From Hymenobacter cellulosivorans (GTDB taxonomy: Bacteria; Bacteroidota; Bacteroidia; Cytophagales; Hymenobacteraceae), in NCBI RefSeq assembly GCF_022919135.1, contig NZ_CP095049.1, positions 2,112,501-2,176,500 of the forward strand: 64,000 nt of DNA, in the 5' to 3' direction. Within the stretch, counting starts at the first letter, position 1. Each line of letters starts with the position of its first letter. The translations under genes and the position numbers were made by a program. The notes below the pieces were generated by a model. That model made no database searches, was not told where the DNA came from, and saw only the letters and a list, made by a program, of their open reading frames with translations. Shown piece by piece: positions 26,700 through 34,725 of the stretch.

Positions 26700-29417
26700 C
26701 TACTCAAACACGCCCAACGAGGCTACGTGGGCCTTGCTGCCATCCGTCACCCAGGCGTCGAGCTGGGCGGGGTCCTTCATCTGCTGGCCGCGGCTGCGGG
26801 GTACCACGATATAGCCGCACTGCACATCCGGCAGGGCCGACATGTCGCTCCACAGCTTCTCAATCTGGGCCACGGGGTAGATATCTTCCTGGCCGTGGCC
26901 CCAGCGGAATTTTACTTCCTTGGTCGTCACGTAGGTCGGGATGCGCTGAGCCACGGCGCGCACGGCCCGGGCCAGCTGGGCGTCGTCGGCCGTTTGCAGC
27001 TCGGTGCGGGTGAGGCCGAAGAGCTGGAGTAGCGGGTCGACTTCAATCCAGGTGGTCATCGAGTTGTAATAGCTCAAGGCCAGCTCATCTTCTTCCCGGG
27101 GTTGGGCCAGGCCTTCGAGCAGGCGCACCTGCCCGTTCACGCGGGCCAGTCCGCCGCCCCGGTCCTCGATGCGGCGCGGAATGACTTCGAAGGTCAGGGC
27201 GTTGCCGGAGGCCCGGTGGTAGCCCAGGGCCGCCGCGTGCACGTCGGCGCCCAGCGTGTCGATGTTGTGGAGCATAATGGTTTCCACCGCGGGGTTTTCG
27301 CGCAGCAGGCGGGCCAGGGTGCCGTTGCGCAGCAGGTTCGACACCTCGTACCAGTGGCCGAGCGGGGAGAAGCGCTGGGCGGCAATGTTGTCGATGTAGT
27401 CGGTGCCCTCACCCTTGCTTTTGGCCCAGCCAATCATCGTGTTGCGCACCGCGTCGCGCACTTTCTGCTTGTTTTCGTCGAGGGTTTCCTGGGGCATTTC
27501 CTCCCACATAAACCGTAAATCCCGCTCCATGGGCACAAAACGCTGCCCAATCGAGCGACCTTCCGAGAGGTACACGGCCCCGTCGTAGCCGTAGTTCTGG
27601 GTCTGCTCCAGGGTCTGCCGGATCGGGGCGTGGGTGAGGTAGCTGGTCGCCACGATGTGCGGGATTTTGGCCCCGTACTGCCGGGCCACGCGGCGGGTTT
27701 TGGCCAGGTGAATTTCCAGGAAGCTGCGGTGCCGCCCGCCTATTTCCACGAAGGGGTTCAGGGCCTTGATAACACCCGCGCCCTTGGTCCAGCGGCTGCC
27801 CACGCCGGCCGCGAGGCTGAGCACGGCCACCTTGCCGGCCCGAATGGCGTCCTCGCCCAGCTGGGTCACGTCCTGCAAGTCGGCAAACTGTACCACGTCC
27901 GTCGGCTGCACGTCGTCGATGGCCGTTTCGGCAGGCAGGCGGTTGCGAGAGAGGCCGATGCGGCCCTTTTGCAGCTCTTCCCGGATGTCTTCGTGCTGAA
28001 TGTAGTCGAAGCCATTCTCGCGCTTGATCTGCTCGGCCTTATCATTCTCCACGCTGCGGTTGCCCTGGCTTGTGGGGTCCGAGACCTTGAACAAATTGCT
28101 CACAATGGTGCGCAGCAGGGGGTAGGCCAGGTTGTTTTGCTCGCAGTAGGTCGTGAAGTAGTCGATTTCAGCCCGGCGCAGGTAGGAAATGGATTCCGGG
28201 TCGCGCTTCACCAGCCCCGACACGTGAATGGCGTAATACTGCTCCGGCATCAGGGCCTCGTTGCCTTCGTGCAAGGTGCTCCAGGTGCCGCGTCGGTTGA
28301 TGCTCCAGTTATAGACCACCGGCTCCATGGCAAACGGCAAAGCGGCCGAAAGTTCCTGCTTGGTCGTGCGCAAGAGGTCCAGCACGCGCACCTTGTAATC
28401 CTCGTACTTGTCGGGGTTCACGAACATGCCCATGCCGCCGCCCGACATGCCGCCCAGCATCAAAAAGCCGTAGTAGTCGGCCCCGAATTCCTGCTTGGCC
28501 TTGGCAATAATCTGCTCGGTGAAGTAAGTCGAGGCCCAGGGAATGATGGTTTTGATGGGCCCCTCAAAGTTGCGGGCCGTGTTGGCGCCCAGCTTCTGAA
28601 TGTCGCCTTCCTTGATGGAAGCCAGGATGTTGTCGAAAATCTCGTTGGTCTGCTGCCGGGCAGCCGTTTCCTGGGCCCCGCGGAGCAGATACTTCTCGGT
28701 CACCATCTCCAGAATCGGGCCCACGTTGGAGGCCATACCGCCGTGCATCAGCACCAGGGACTTCATGATTTTCTCCCCAATTTCGGGGTGCACATCCTCG
28801 CCTTCCAGCACCCGGTGCCGCGGCAGCAGCGTGCCCCGACTGATGTCGTATTCCGGGTCGCCGGGCTGGGCAAAGGTGCCCTGAATGGCCTTGATACCAG
28901 GCCACACGCCGCCCGAATCCTGCCAGCCCCCGCCCGAGCCGCCAATCCACTCGCCCAGAATGGCCCGCGACGCCACTAGGCGCCGTTCGTTCTCGTCGAG
29001 GCCGCCAGTTAGGTTCTTGGTTTGCCCCGTGGCCCGCATCAGCAAGCTAATAATGGAGCCCAGCAGGTTGGTCGAAACGGCGAAACGGGAGCCTTTGGGA
29101 ATGTCGTTCACCTTAGTCACTAGCTCGATGCCCATGCCCGGGGCCACTATGCGCGCCAGGATTTCCGTGAGGTTCTGGTTGGTGCCTTCAAAGGAAGGCG
29201 GAATCAGGCCGGAAGCAATAACGCCAGCCTTGACCAGGCTTAGGTAGTCGTTGCCGAAGTTGAACAGGTCGGCCAGGTCCGTGACGTCCTTGGTCGTGTT
29301 CAGGTCGATGCTGGTCAGGCGCAATACCGGCTCCGGAATGACGCGCACGTAACTGTGCAGCGGGGGGCGGATGTCCTTGTCGCGCCCGAACATACCCAGG
29401 TCAATCGACAGGTTCAC
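26700..29417 (-). CDS. GHMP-kinase-like / UDP-sugar pyrophosphorylase fusion (C-terminal piece of a split gene)
   Basis: A 905-residue frame whose first part is a GHMP sugar kinase and last part a UTP-dependent sugar-1-phosphate pyrophosphorylase. Kinase marks: GGSGGGWQDSGGVWPGIK (about 159-176), very like the fucokinase GGGWQDQ..GG segment, and GGMSGGGMGMF (about 322-332). The expected ATP loop GxGxSS is replaced by KGSRFAVSTN (about 108-117). The pyrophosphorylase motif is VLSLAAGVGSRWTKGAGVIKAL (533-552 core) followed by GHWYEVSNLLR and other UDPGP-like blocks. The GTG start overlaps the previous stop (GTGA). The kinase's first strand motif is in the upstream frame, so the two frames are probably one interrupted gene. 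By analogy with fucokinase/GDP-fucose pyrophosphorylase it would phosphorylate a free sugar and activate it as a UDP-sugar; the sugar is unknown. Confidence 0.85.
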   Translation of the reverse strand: MNLSIDLGMFGRDKDIRPPLHSYVRVIPEPVLRLTSIDLNTTKDVTDLADLFNFGNDYLSLVKAGVIASGLIPPSFEGTNQNLTEILARIVAPGMGIELVTKVNDIPKGSRFAVSTNLLGSIISLLMRATGQTKNLTGGLDENERRLVASRAILGEWIGGSGGGWQDSGGVWPGIKAIQGTFAQPGDPEYDISRGTLLPRHRVLEGEDVHPEIGEKIMKSLVLMHGGMASNVGPILEMVTEKYLLRGAQETAARQQTNEIFDNILASIKEGDIQKLGANTARNFEGPIKTIIPWASTYFTEQIIAKAKQEFGADYYGFLMLGGMSGGGMGMFVNPDKYEDYKVRVLDLLRTTKQELSAALPFAMEPVVYNWSINRRGTWSTLHEGNEALMPEQYYAIHVSGLVKRDPESISYLRRAEIDYFTTYCEQNNLAYPLLRTIVSNLFKVSDPTSQGNRSVENDKAEQIKRENGFDYIQHEDIREELQKGRIGLSRNRLPAETAIDDVQPTDVVQFADLQDVTQLGEDAIRAGKVAVLSLAAGVGSRWTKGAGVIKALNPFVEIGGRHRSFLEIHLAKTRRVARQYGAKIPHIVATSYLTHAPIRQTLEQTQNYGYDGAVYLSEGRSIGQRFVPMERDLRFMWEEMPQETLDENKQKVRDAVRNTMIGWAKSKGEGTDYIDNIAAQRFSPLGHWYEVSNLLRNGTLARLLRENPAVETIMLHNIDTLGADVHAAALGYHRASGNALTFEVIPRRIEDRGGGLARVNGQVRLLEGLAQPREEDELALSYYNSMTTWIEVDPLLQLFGLTRTELQTADDAQLARAVRAVAQRIPTYVTTKEVKFRWGHGQEDIYPVAQIEKLWSDMSALPDVQCGYIVVPRSRGQQMKDPAQLDAWVTDGSKAHVASLGVFE

Positions 29418-30034
29418 GACCCGCGCGCCCTCGGGTAGTCCATGCCCAGAAAGAAGATATCCGACCAGCCGCTGTGCGTAAGGTCCATGCGCACGGAGGT
29501 GTGCTCGTGCAGCACGGGGTAGAACAACGACGAGTCATTGCGTTGCAGCAAAGCCGGGTGAATCCGGATGGGGTGCTCGTCCTGGTGGCCTACGCGGAAC
29601 ATCCACTGGTTGCCCTTGCTGGAGCGCACGCTTTTACGGACCTGGTCGGCCAGAATCTGGAAGGAGAGGTGGTGGTAGCTGTCAGCCAGGGCGCTAAAGA
29701 GCGTGGCGTTGGGCCCGTGCTGGTCCAGCTCGCGCAAAAACGTGCTGATGGCCTGCTCAAAGCGCCGGCTCAAGAGGTCCTCAAAGCCGTGGTAGGGAAT
29801 CTTGCCCACGGCCGGCACGTCGGGCGTTTCCTGCAGAAAAAACCGAAAGCCGGCGTACAAGAACAGGATGGCCCGCACCTTGTCGTAGAGGTTGGGCGTG
29901 GCCTTGCGGAACTCGTCCAGCTCCCGCAGGCTGCGCAGCAGCTCCCGGGCCGAAAGGCCGCGGCTGAGAGCGTAAAAGTCCCGGTTCCGCTTCTCGGGCT
30001 CGGTAGCGGTAATGGTTTCGACGAAAATATTCAT
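29414..30034 (-). CDS. N-terminal piece of the split GHMP-kinase/pyrophosphorylase gene
   Basis: A 206-residue frame with a helical N-terminal domain not recognised (MNIFVETITATEPEKRNRDF). It ends in SVRMDLTHSGWSDIFFLGMDYP, which is the first substrate-binding strand of GHMP sugar kinases (compare R-x-D-L/F-x-G-G-W-x-D-x-x in fucokinase). After Pro the frame reads RARGS and stops at 29414. Re-reading one base after that Pro codon (29432-29434) gives EGARVVNLSIDL, which joins without a break to the downstream frame. It starts 4 bp after the nucleotidyltransferase stop. Taken as intact it would lack any complete fold; a one-base deletion, real or a sequencing error, is the best explanation, with translational coupling through GTGA the alternative. 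Confidence 0.8.
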   Translation of the reverse strand: MNIFVETITATEPEKRNRDFYALSRGLSARELLRSLRELDEFRKATPNLYDKVRAILFLYAGFRFFLQETPDVPAVGKIPYHGFEDLLSRRFEQAISTFLRELDQHGPNATLFSALADSYHHLSFQILADQVRKSVRSSKGNQWMFRVGHQDEHPIRIHPALLQRNDSSLFYPVLHEHTSVRMDLTHSGWSDIFFLGMDYPRARGS

Positions 30035-30038
30035 GGCT

Positions 30039-30983
30039 CTACTTGCGGGTATTGGCTTCGGCCAGCAGCTCGACCATGGTCGTCAGGGTTTCGTCGTGGG
30101 CCTCGCCTGCCAGGCCCAGGGCCAGCTGGGCCCGCAGCAGACCGTGGGGCCGGCTTAGGTCGTAGCGGTTGCCGCGCACTTCCAGGGCCAGGTACTTTTC
30201 CGTGGCGGCCAGCTCCTGCAAGGCGGGCGTGAGCAGCACGTTGGTCGAGCCGGCATCGAGTTGCTTCTGCAGAATACCGAAGATGCCCGGCGTCAGGACG
30301 TGCATGCCGAAAAAGCACAAGTAATAGCCCGCCCGCAAGCCTGGCGTTTGCAGTTCTAGTTCGGCCGTGCTCAACGAAGGCTTTTCAATGATATGGTCAA
30401 TCTGGTACACGCCGGCCTGGCCCGCCACGTGCTTGCCCGTGAGCGTACCGTAACGGCTGATCTGGTGCTCAATGGTGGGGTTGACGGCCGCCACGGCGCA
30501 GTCTTGTTGCGTAGCCAACTCCAGCACTTGGGCCGCGCAACGCTTGCCAGCCATGTTCGAAACGTAGAGGTAGTCGCCGAGCAGGAGCAGGAACGGCTCA
30601 TTACCCACGAACTCCCGGGCGCAGTACACGGCGTGGCCGTAGCCTAGAGCTTCAGTCTGCTCGGCAAACTGCAGGCGGCTGAGCAGGTGGTCAATTTTCT
30701 CGGCCTGCTGCCGGGCCCAGTCCACATTCTGATAGGTTTTAATCAGGTTGTCGCGCAGGGAGGTGAAGGCGGCTACGTAGCGCGCTCCGTCGCCGGGAGC
30801 GCACACGACGCACAGCTCCTCGATGCCGCTGCCAAAGGCCTCCTCGGCAATAATCTGGATGGTGGGCTTGTGCAACCCGTCCACATCTACCACCGGCAGC
30901 ATGGCCTTCTGAATGGTATCGGCCACCGGGTACAACCGCTGGCCGCGGGCGGCGGCAGTAATTACTGCTTTTTTGATCTTCAT
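30039..30983 (-). CDS. GalU-like sugar nucleotidyltransferase
   Basis: Nucleotidyl transferase of the GalU/RfbA fold, 314 residues from ATG 30983; an upstream ATG at 31004 is also possible. The nucleotide-binding start is KKAVITAAARGQRLYPVADTIQKAMLPVVD. It departs from the usual GxGTRxxP by having ARGQRLYP, but keeps Arg, Pro and the following Lys. Further blocks are LGYGHAVYCAREFVGNEPFLLLLGDYLY and YDLSRPHGLLRAQ, like UTP-glucose-1-phosphate uridylyltransferase. It heads the three-frame operon with the split kinase/pyrophosphorylase, so both probably act on related sugars. Whether the product is UDP-glucose is not shown. Confidence 0.88.
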   Translation of the reverse strand: MKIKKAVITAAARGQRLYPVADTIQKAMLPVVDVDGLHKPTIQIIAEEAFGSGIEELCVVCAPGDGARYVAAFTSLRDNLIKTYQNVDWARQQAEKIDHLLSRLQFAEQTEALGYGHAVYCAREFVGNEPFLLLLGDYLYVSNMAGKRCAAQVLELATQQDCAVAAVNPTIEHQISRYGTLTGKHVAGQAGVYQIDHIIEKPSLSTAELELQTPGLRAGYYLCFFGMHVLTPGIFGILQKQLDAGSTNVLLTPALQELAATEKYLALEVRGNRYDLSRPHGLLRAQLALGLAGEAHDETLTTMVELLAEANTRK

Positions 30984-31121
30984 GGGAATTGGTTGGGGAT
31001 TCACTCAGGAAAATGCCGGGAGAGAGGCGGGTTGGAAAAAAGAAAAACATCAATTCAGAAGTGGTTACAAGTCAGCTTCCGGAAAGATGGTATTGGTGAT
31101 GTATCGTTTGTGCTAACAGAC

Positions 31122-31227
31122 CGTCATTCCGAGCGAAGTCGAGGAATCTCGCGTGCCGACGTTGCCAAAGTAGCTGTCATGCTTGATCTGACGTCCGCGC
31201 AGGCGAAGCATCGCTACCGCTTCGTTG
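31122..31227. repeat. Dispersed repeat copy (two adjacent units)
   Basis: Unit 31122-31160 (CGTCATTCCGAGCGAAGTCG...CTCGCGTGCCGACG) and unit 31176-31227 (GTCATGCTTGATC...GCGAAGCATCGCTACCGCTTCGTTG) are variants of the repeat seen at 19385-19480. The second unit runs into the end of the Imm50-like gene and supplies its stop codon and last codons. Confidence 0.75.
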
Positions 31228-31627
31228 GAGTAAGGCTTAACACCGATACTTTCTCAGCAATTAGGAATGCATCCAACCCAACTGAGGGGTTAATCGTGCA
31301 TTGAATATGACTACCGCTTTCTTCGATTTCTAAACTGAGGATAACGTTTTGGTGACTAAAGCCTTCAAGCTCCATTTCCCGAATGCCAGTGAATAGAAGC
31401 TCTATAGTACACTGCTTGGTTTGCTGGTAATGGCCTTTGGGGTCGACTTCCGCTGTCAGCTCAAATGCAGCTATTGTAAACGTTGCGGAAGGCCAATATC
31501 CAGGGTTGGCTTCAAAAGCTGCTTTCGTGATTTCAGCGTCATGAAAGCTTGGCCAATAGCCGAAATACTCCCGAACAATTTCATGGTTACTTATTCGATT
31601 GGTTGCAGGATTTTCGGCTACAGGCAT
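31214..31627 (-). CDS. Imm50-like immunity-type protein
   Basis: A 137-residue cytoplasmic protein with ISNHEIVREYFGYWPSFHDAEI near residue 12-33, the conserved N-terminal pattern of the Imm50 immunity family found beside polymorphic toxins, followed by beta-strands typical of that family. No toxin gene is in the window, so it would be an orphan. The last residues (TPTKR and stop) are encoded by a dispersed repeat, so the C-terminus may have been altered by its insertion. A second repeat copy lies 26 bp upstream of the start. Base composition is lower in GC than its neighbours, which fits recent gain. Confidence 0.7.
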   Translation of the reverse strand: MPVAENPATNRISNHEIVREYFGYWPSFHDAEITKAAFEANPGYWPSATFTIAAFELTAEVDPKGHYQQTKQCTIELLFTGIREMELEGFSHQNVILSLEIEESGSHIQCTINPSVGLDAFLIAEKVSVLSLTPTKR

Positions 31628-31653
31628 AGGCTCGGGAATGTCAGTCGAAGCGG

Positions 31654-31683
31654 GTAGAGATGCTTCGGCAAGCTCAGCATGAC
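31654..31683. repeat. Dispersed repeat copy between argH and the Imm50-like gene
   Basis: GTAGAGATGCTTCGGCAAGC followed by TCAGCATGAC, the complement of the 19385-19414 unit, with two differences. It lies between the 3' end of argH and the 5' end of the Imm50-like gene. Confidence 0.85.
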
Positions 31684-31700
31684 GTGCTAGTACAGGCTTA

Positions 31701-32999
31701 CTAAAATAGCTTGCTACCTTGCTTCAGCCGCTCCACCTTTGCCCGAATTTCCTCCAGGCCCAAGTTGTGAATGCTGCCTAAGTGCGTGGTCTGAAACTCC
31801 TTGTGGGGCACGTAGGAGCCGTCTTCTACGGCCAGGCCCACCTGTTTGTAGGCCGTGCGAAACGGCGTACCGCTTTGAATCAGCTGGTTGATGTTTTCCA
31901 CCGTGAAGGTCGCGTCGTACTTCGCCTGGTTGAGCAGGTCGGGTTTGATTTTCAGTTGGGGCAACGCGAAGAGCACAATGTCCAGGATGTCCAGAAACTG
32001 GGTGAGGGGCTCGAATAGCAGCTCCTTCAGAATCTGAAAGTCGCGGTGGTAGCCGCTGGGCAGGTTGCTGATGGTGAGCGTAATCGTGTTGGGCAGCGCC
32101 TGTAGGGAGTTGCAGCGCGCCCGGATGAGCTCAAACACGTCCGGGTTTTTCTTGTGGGGCATGATGCTGGAGCCCGTGGTAAACTCCTTAGGCAGCTCCA
32201 CGAAAGCCATATCCTGCCCGTTGTACAGCACCAGGTCGTAGGCCATTTTGGCCAGGGTGGCAGCCATGCCGGCCACGGCAAAAGCCACGGTTTTCTCGGT
32301 CTTGCCCCGCAGCATTTGGGCGCCCACGCTGCTCACGGCCACGTTGCCGAAGCCCATTTGCCGGGTCGTCAGCTGCCTATCGATGGGGAAGGAGGAGCCA
32401 AAGCCGGCGCCCGAGCCCAGCGGGTTCTGGTCGGCCACGGTGTGGGCGGCTTCGAACAGGGCCAGATCCAGCAACAAATGCTCAGCATAAGCCGAAAACC
32501 AGAGCCCGAATGAACTGGGCATGGCGGCCTGGAAGTGGGTGTAGCCCGGCATCAAATCGGCCTGGTGCGCGTCGGCTTTGTGCAGCAGCACGTTTACCAG
32601 CTCCAGCGTCTTGGTTGCCACCCGCTCGGTATAGTCTTTCAGGAAGAGCTGAATGGCTGTCAGAACCTGGTCGTTGCGGGAGCGGGCCGTGTGGATTTTC
32701 TTGCCCGCGTCGCCGAACTTCTCGGTCAGGTAATACTCAATCTTGGAGTGCACATCCTCAAACTCGGCCTCAATGGTGAAGCGGCCCTCGGTAATCTGCT
32801 GAGCCAGTTCCCCGAGGCCCTGCTGAAGCTGCTCGTTTTCCTCTTCGGAAATCAACCCAGCTTGGGTGAGCATCGTGGCCTGGGCCTGGGAGGCCTGCAC
32901 GTCGAACTGCGCCAGGTACATATCCAGCTCCCGGTCTTTGCCCACGGTGAACTGCTCAATCTTCTTGTCAACGGCAATGCCCTTGTCCCAAATCTTCAT
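31701..32999 (-). CDS. argH: Argininosuccinate lyase
   Basis: Last step of arginine synthesis: argininosuccinate to arginine plus fumarate. 432 residues from the ATG at 32999; a TTG two codons earlier is less likely. Fumarase-superfamily marks are visible: KIHTARSRNDQVLTA (about 101-115), MPGYTHFQAAMPSSFG (150-165) with the conserved His, and the flexible-loop signature GSSIMPHKKNPD (276-287) with the catalytic Ser. It is on the same strand as argB-argE but separated from them by a converging VOC gene, so it is probably expressed from its own promoter. Confidence 0.96.
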   Translation of the reverse strand: MKIWDKGIAVDKKIEQFTVGKDRELDMYLAQFDVQASQAQATMLTQAGLISEEENEQLQQGLGELAQQITEGRFTIEAEFEDVHSKIEYYLTEKFGDAGKKIHTARSRNDQVLTAIQLFLKDYTERVATKTLELVNVLLHKADAHQADLMPGYTHFQAAMPSSFGLWFSAYAEHLLLDLALFEAAHTVADQNPLGSGAGFGSSFPIDRQLTTRQMGFGNVAVSSVGAQMLRGKTEKTVAFAVAGMAATLAKMAYDLVLYNGQDMAFVELPKEFTTGSSIMPHKKNPDVFELIRARCNSLQALPNTITLTISNLPSGYHRDFQILKELLFEPLTQFLDILDIVLFALPQLKIKPDLLNQAKYDATFTVENINQLIQSGTPFRTAYKQVGLAVEDGSYVPHKEFQTTHLGSIHNLGLEEIRAKVERLKQGSKLF

Positions 33000-33175
33000 G
33001 GTCAATTATCTAGGAAAGCCCGGCTGATGGGGCTTTCCGGTACTACGTGTTGTGGGCTGCTTCAGCCGAAGCTGAGTGTGTCGCAAATTGCCCGGTATTT
33101 GTCGGATTTATACGCCCTGATCCGACAGGAGAGGCTTTACATTTATATTCTCATCTACTTCAAGCCCCCGGCATT

Positions 33176-33640
33176 ATGCAGAAGATTACTACGTTTCTGA
33201 CTTTCAACGACCAAGCCGAGGAAGCGGCAAAACTATATACCAGTATTTTTCCTGATTCCGCCATTCGCCGCATCACCCGCTATCCACAAGGTACTTACAT
33301 GCCCGTCGGCAGCGTGATGACCGTGGAGTTTGAGTTGGCCGGGCAAAAGTATGTGGCCTTGAACGGCGGACCGCATTTTACGTTCACCACCGGCATTTCT
33401 TTGTCGGTAAGCTGTCAGGATCAGGCCGAAATTGATGCCGTGTGGAACCAGCTTACGGCCGCCGGCGGAGAGCCGGGGGACTGTGGCTGGTTGAAAGACC
33501 GGTTCGGCGTATCCTGGCAAGTTACGCCCGCCAACATGGCTCAGTTGATAAGCAGTCCTGACCCGGCCCGAATGCAGCGCAAAATGGCCGCCATGATGCA
33601 GATGAGCAAAATTGACATTGCCACCCTGGAAAACGCCTAG
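33176..33640 (+). CDS. VOC-family protein (PhnB-like)
   Basis: A 154-residue protein starting MQKITTFLTFNDQAEEAAKLYTSIFPDS, the typical N-terminus of the PhnB/3-demethylubiquinone-like group of vicinal-oxygen-chelate proteins. It has VMTVEFELAGQKYVALNGGPHF and WLKDRFGVSWQVTP, the two conserved strands of the fold. It ends with a helical tail. Function of most members is unknown. It is inserted between argE and argH in the opposite orientation, breaking what would be an argB-argE-argH operon. Confidence 0.9.
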   Translation: MQKITTFLTFNDQAEEAAKLYTSIFPDSAIRRITRYPQGTYMPVGSVMTVEFELAGQKYVALNGGPHFTFTTGISLSVSCQDQAEIDAVWNQLTAAGGEPGDCGWLKDRFGVSWQVTPANMAQLISSPDPARMQRKMAAMMQMSKIDIATLENA

Positions 33641-33648
33641 CTTCGCCC

Positions 33649-34725
33649 TTACAGCTGCAGTCCCTCCAGCAACTCGATATAGGCCCGGATGCCGCCCCGG
33701 ATTTCGTAGCGGTAAATGTATTCGTCGGGGGTGTGGGAGCGGGCCGAGTCGCCGGGGCCCATCTTCACCGTCGGAAACGGCATCAGAGCCTGGTCCGACA
33801 TGGTAGCCGAGCCGTAGGTTTTGCGGCCCAGCGCCACGCCCTTGCGCACCAGCACGTGGTCCGGGTCGATGCGCGAGGAGTTGAGCCGTACTGAGCGGGG
33901 CACCACTTCCGATTGTAAATGCTCCTGCACGGTGTGCACGACTTCCTCGTTGGAATAAAACTCGTTGGTGCGCACGTCCACGACGAAGCGGCACACGTCG
34001 GGCACCACGTTGTGCTGGGTGCCGGCCTGAATCTGGGTTACCGTCATTTTCACGGGCCCCAGCAGCTCCGACACGTTCGGGAACCGGTACTGCTGCAGCC
34101 ATTGGATGTCGGTTACGGCCTTGTATAGCGCATTTTCGCCTTCGTTGCGGGCCGCGTGGCCGGTTTGCCCGTAGGCGGTGCAGTCGAGGACCACCAAGCC
34201 TTTTTCAGCAATTGCCATGTCCATCTGGGTCGGCTCACCCACGATGCCGACGTCGATTTTGCCCAGTTTCGGCAGTAGGCTACTGATGCCGTTGGCACCC
34301 GAAATTTCCTCCTCGGCCGTAATGGCACAAATCAGGTTGAAAGGCAGGTCCTCACGCTGGTGAAAGTGCAGAAACGTGGCCAGCAAGCTTACCGCGCAGC
34401 CGCCCGCGTCGTTGGAACCCAGCCCAATAAGCTTGTCTTCGGCTTCTTCCACCAGGCCGCCAAACGGGTCGTAGGTCCAGGTGGCGCCGGGCTTCACCGT
34501 GTCGTGGTGGGAGTTGAGCAGCACGGTGGGTTTAGCCGGGTTGAAATGCTGGTTTACGGCCCATACGTTGTGTAACGCCCGCCGGGGCTCAGCGCCGTGG
34601 CGCTGCAAAAACTCGAAAATCAGCTCGGCCGTGGGGCCTTCTTCCCGGGAAAACGACTGAGTTTGAATCAGGCGAATCAACAGCTGAATAGCTTCTTCAG
34701 CTAGCTGGTCGGTTAGCTCCGGCAT
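33649..34725 (-). CDS. argE: M20-family deacylase, N-acyl-ornithine (or acyl-citrulline) deacetylase
   Basis: Zn-dependent M20 hydrolase of 358 residues in the arginine cluster. Metal-binding marks: LLNSHHDTVKPG (first His/Asp), GLGSNDAGGC (bridging Asp), ITAEEEISGANG (catalytic Glu pair) and VGEPTQMDMAIAEKG. In Bacteroidota with an ArgF'-type transcarbamylase the natural substrate is expected to be N-acetyl- or N-succinyl-citrulline rather than acyl-ornithine; that follows from the neighbouring gene and is inference. Its start overlaps the end of argB by 13 bp, so the two are translationally coupled. Confidence 0.9.
   Translation of the reverse strand: MPELTDQLAEEAIQLLIRLIQTQSFSREEGPTAELIFEFLQRHGAEPRRALHNVWAVNQHFNPAKPTVLLNSHHDTVKPGATWTYDPFGGLVEEAEDKLIGLGSNDAGGCAVSLLATFLHFHQREDLPFNLICAITAEEEISGANGISSLLPKLGKIDVGIVGEPTQMDMAIAEKGLVVLDCTAYGQTGHAARNEGENALYKAVTDIQWLQQYRFPNVSELLGPVKMTVTQIQAGTQHNVVPDVCRFVVDVRTNEFYSNEEVVHTVQEHLQSEVVPRSVRLNSSRIDPDHVLVRKGVALGRKTYGSATMSDQALMPFPTVKMGPGDSARSHTPDEYIYRYEIRGGIRAYIELLEGLQL

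Noticed and set aside
27630..28979. A 449-codon plus-strand open frame
   Set aside because: Antisense shadow of the kinase/pyrophosphorylase gene.
29411..29440. Programmed -1 frameshift as the main explanation for the split gene
   Set aside because: No X-XXY-YYZ slippery heptamer or clear stimulatory structure is visible; an indel is simpler.
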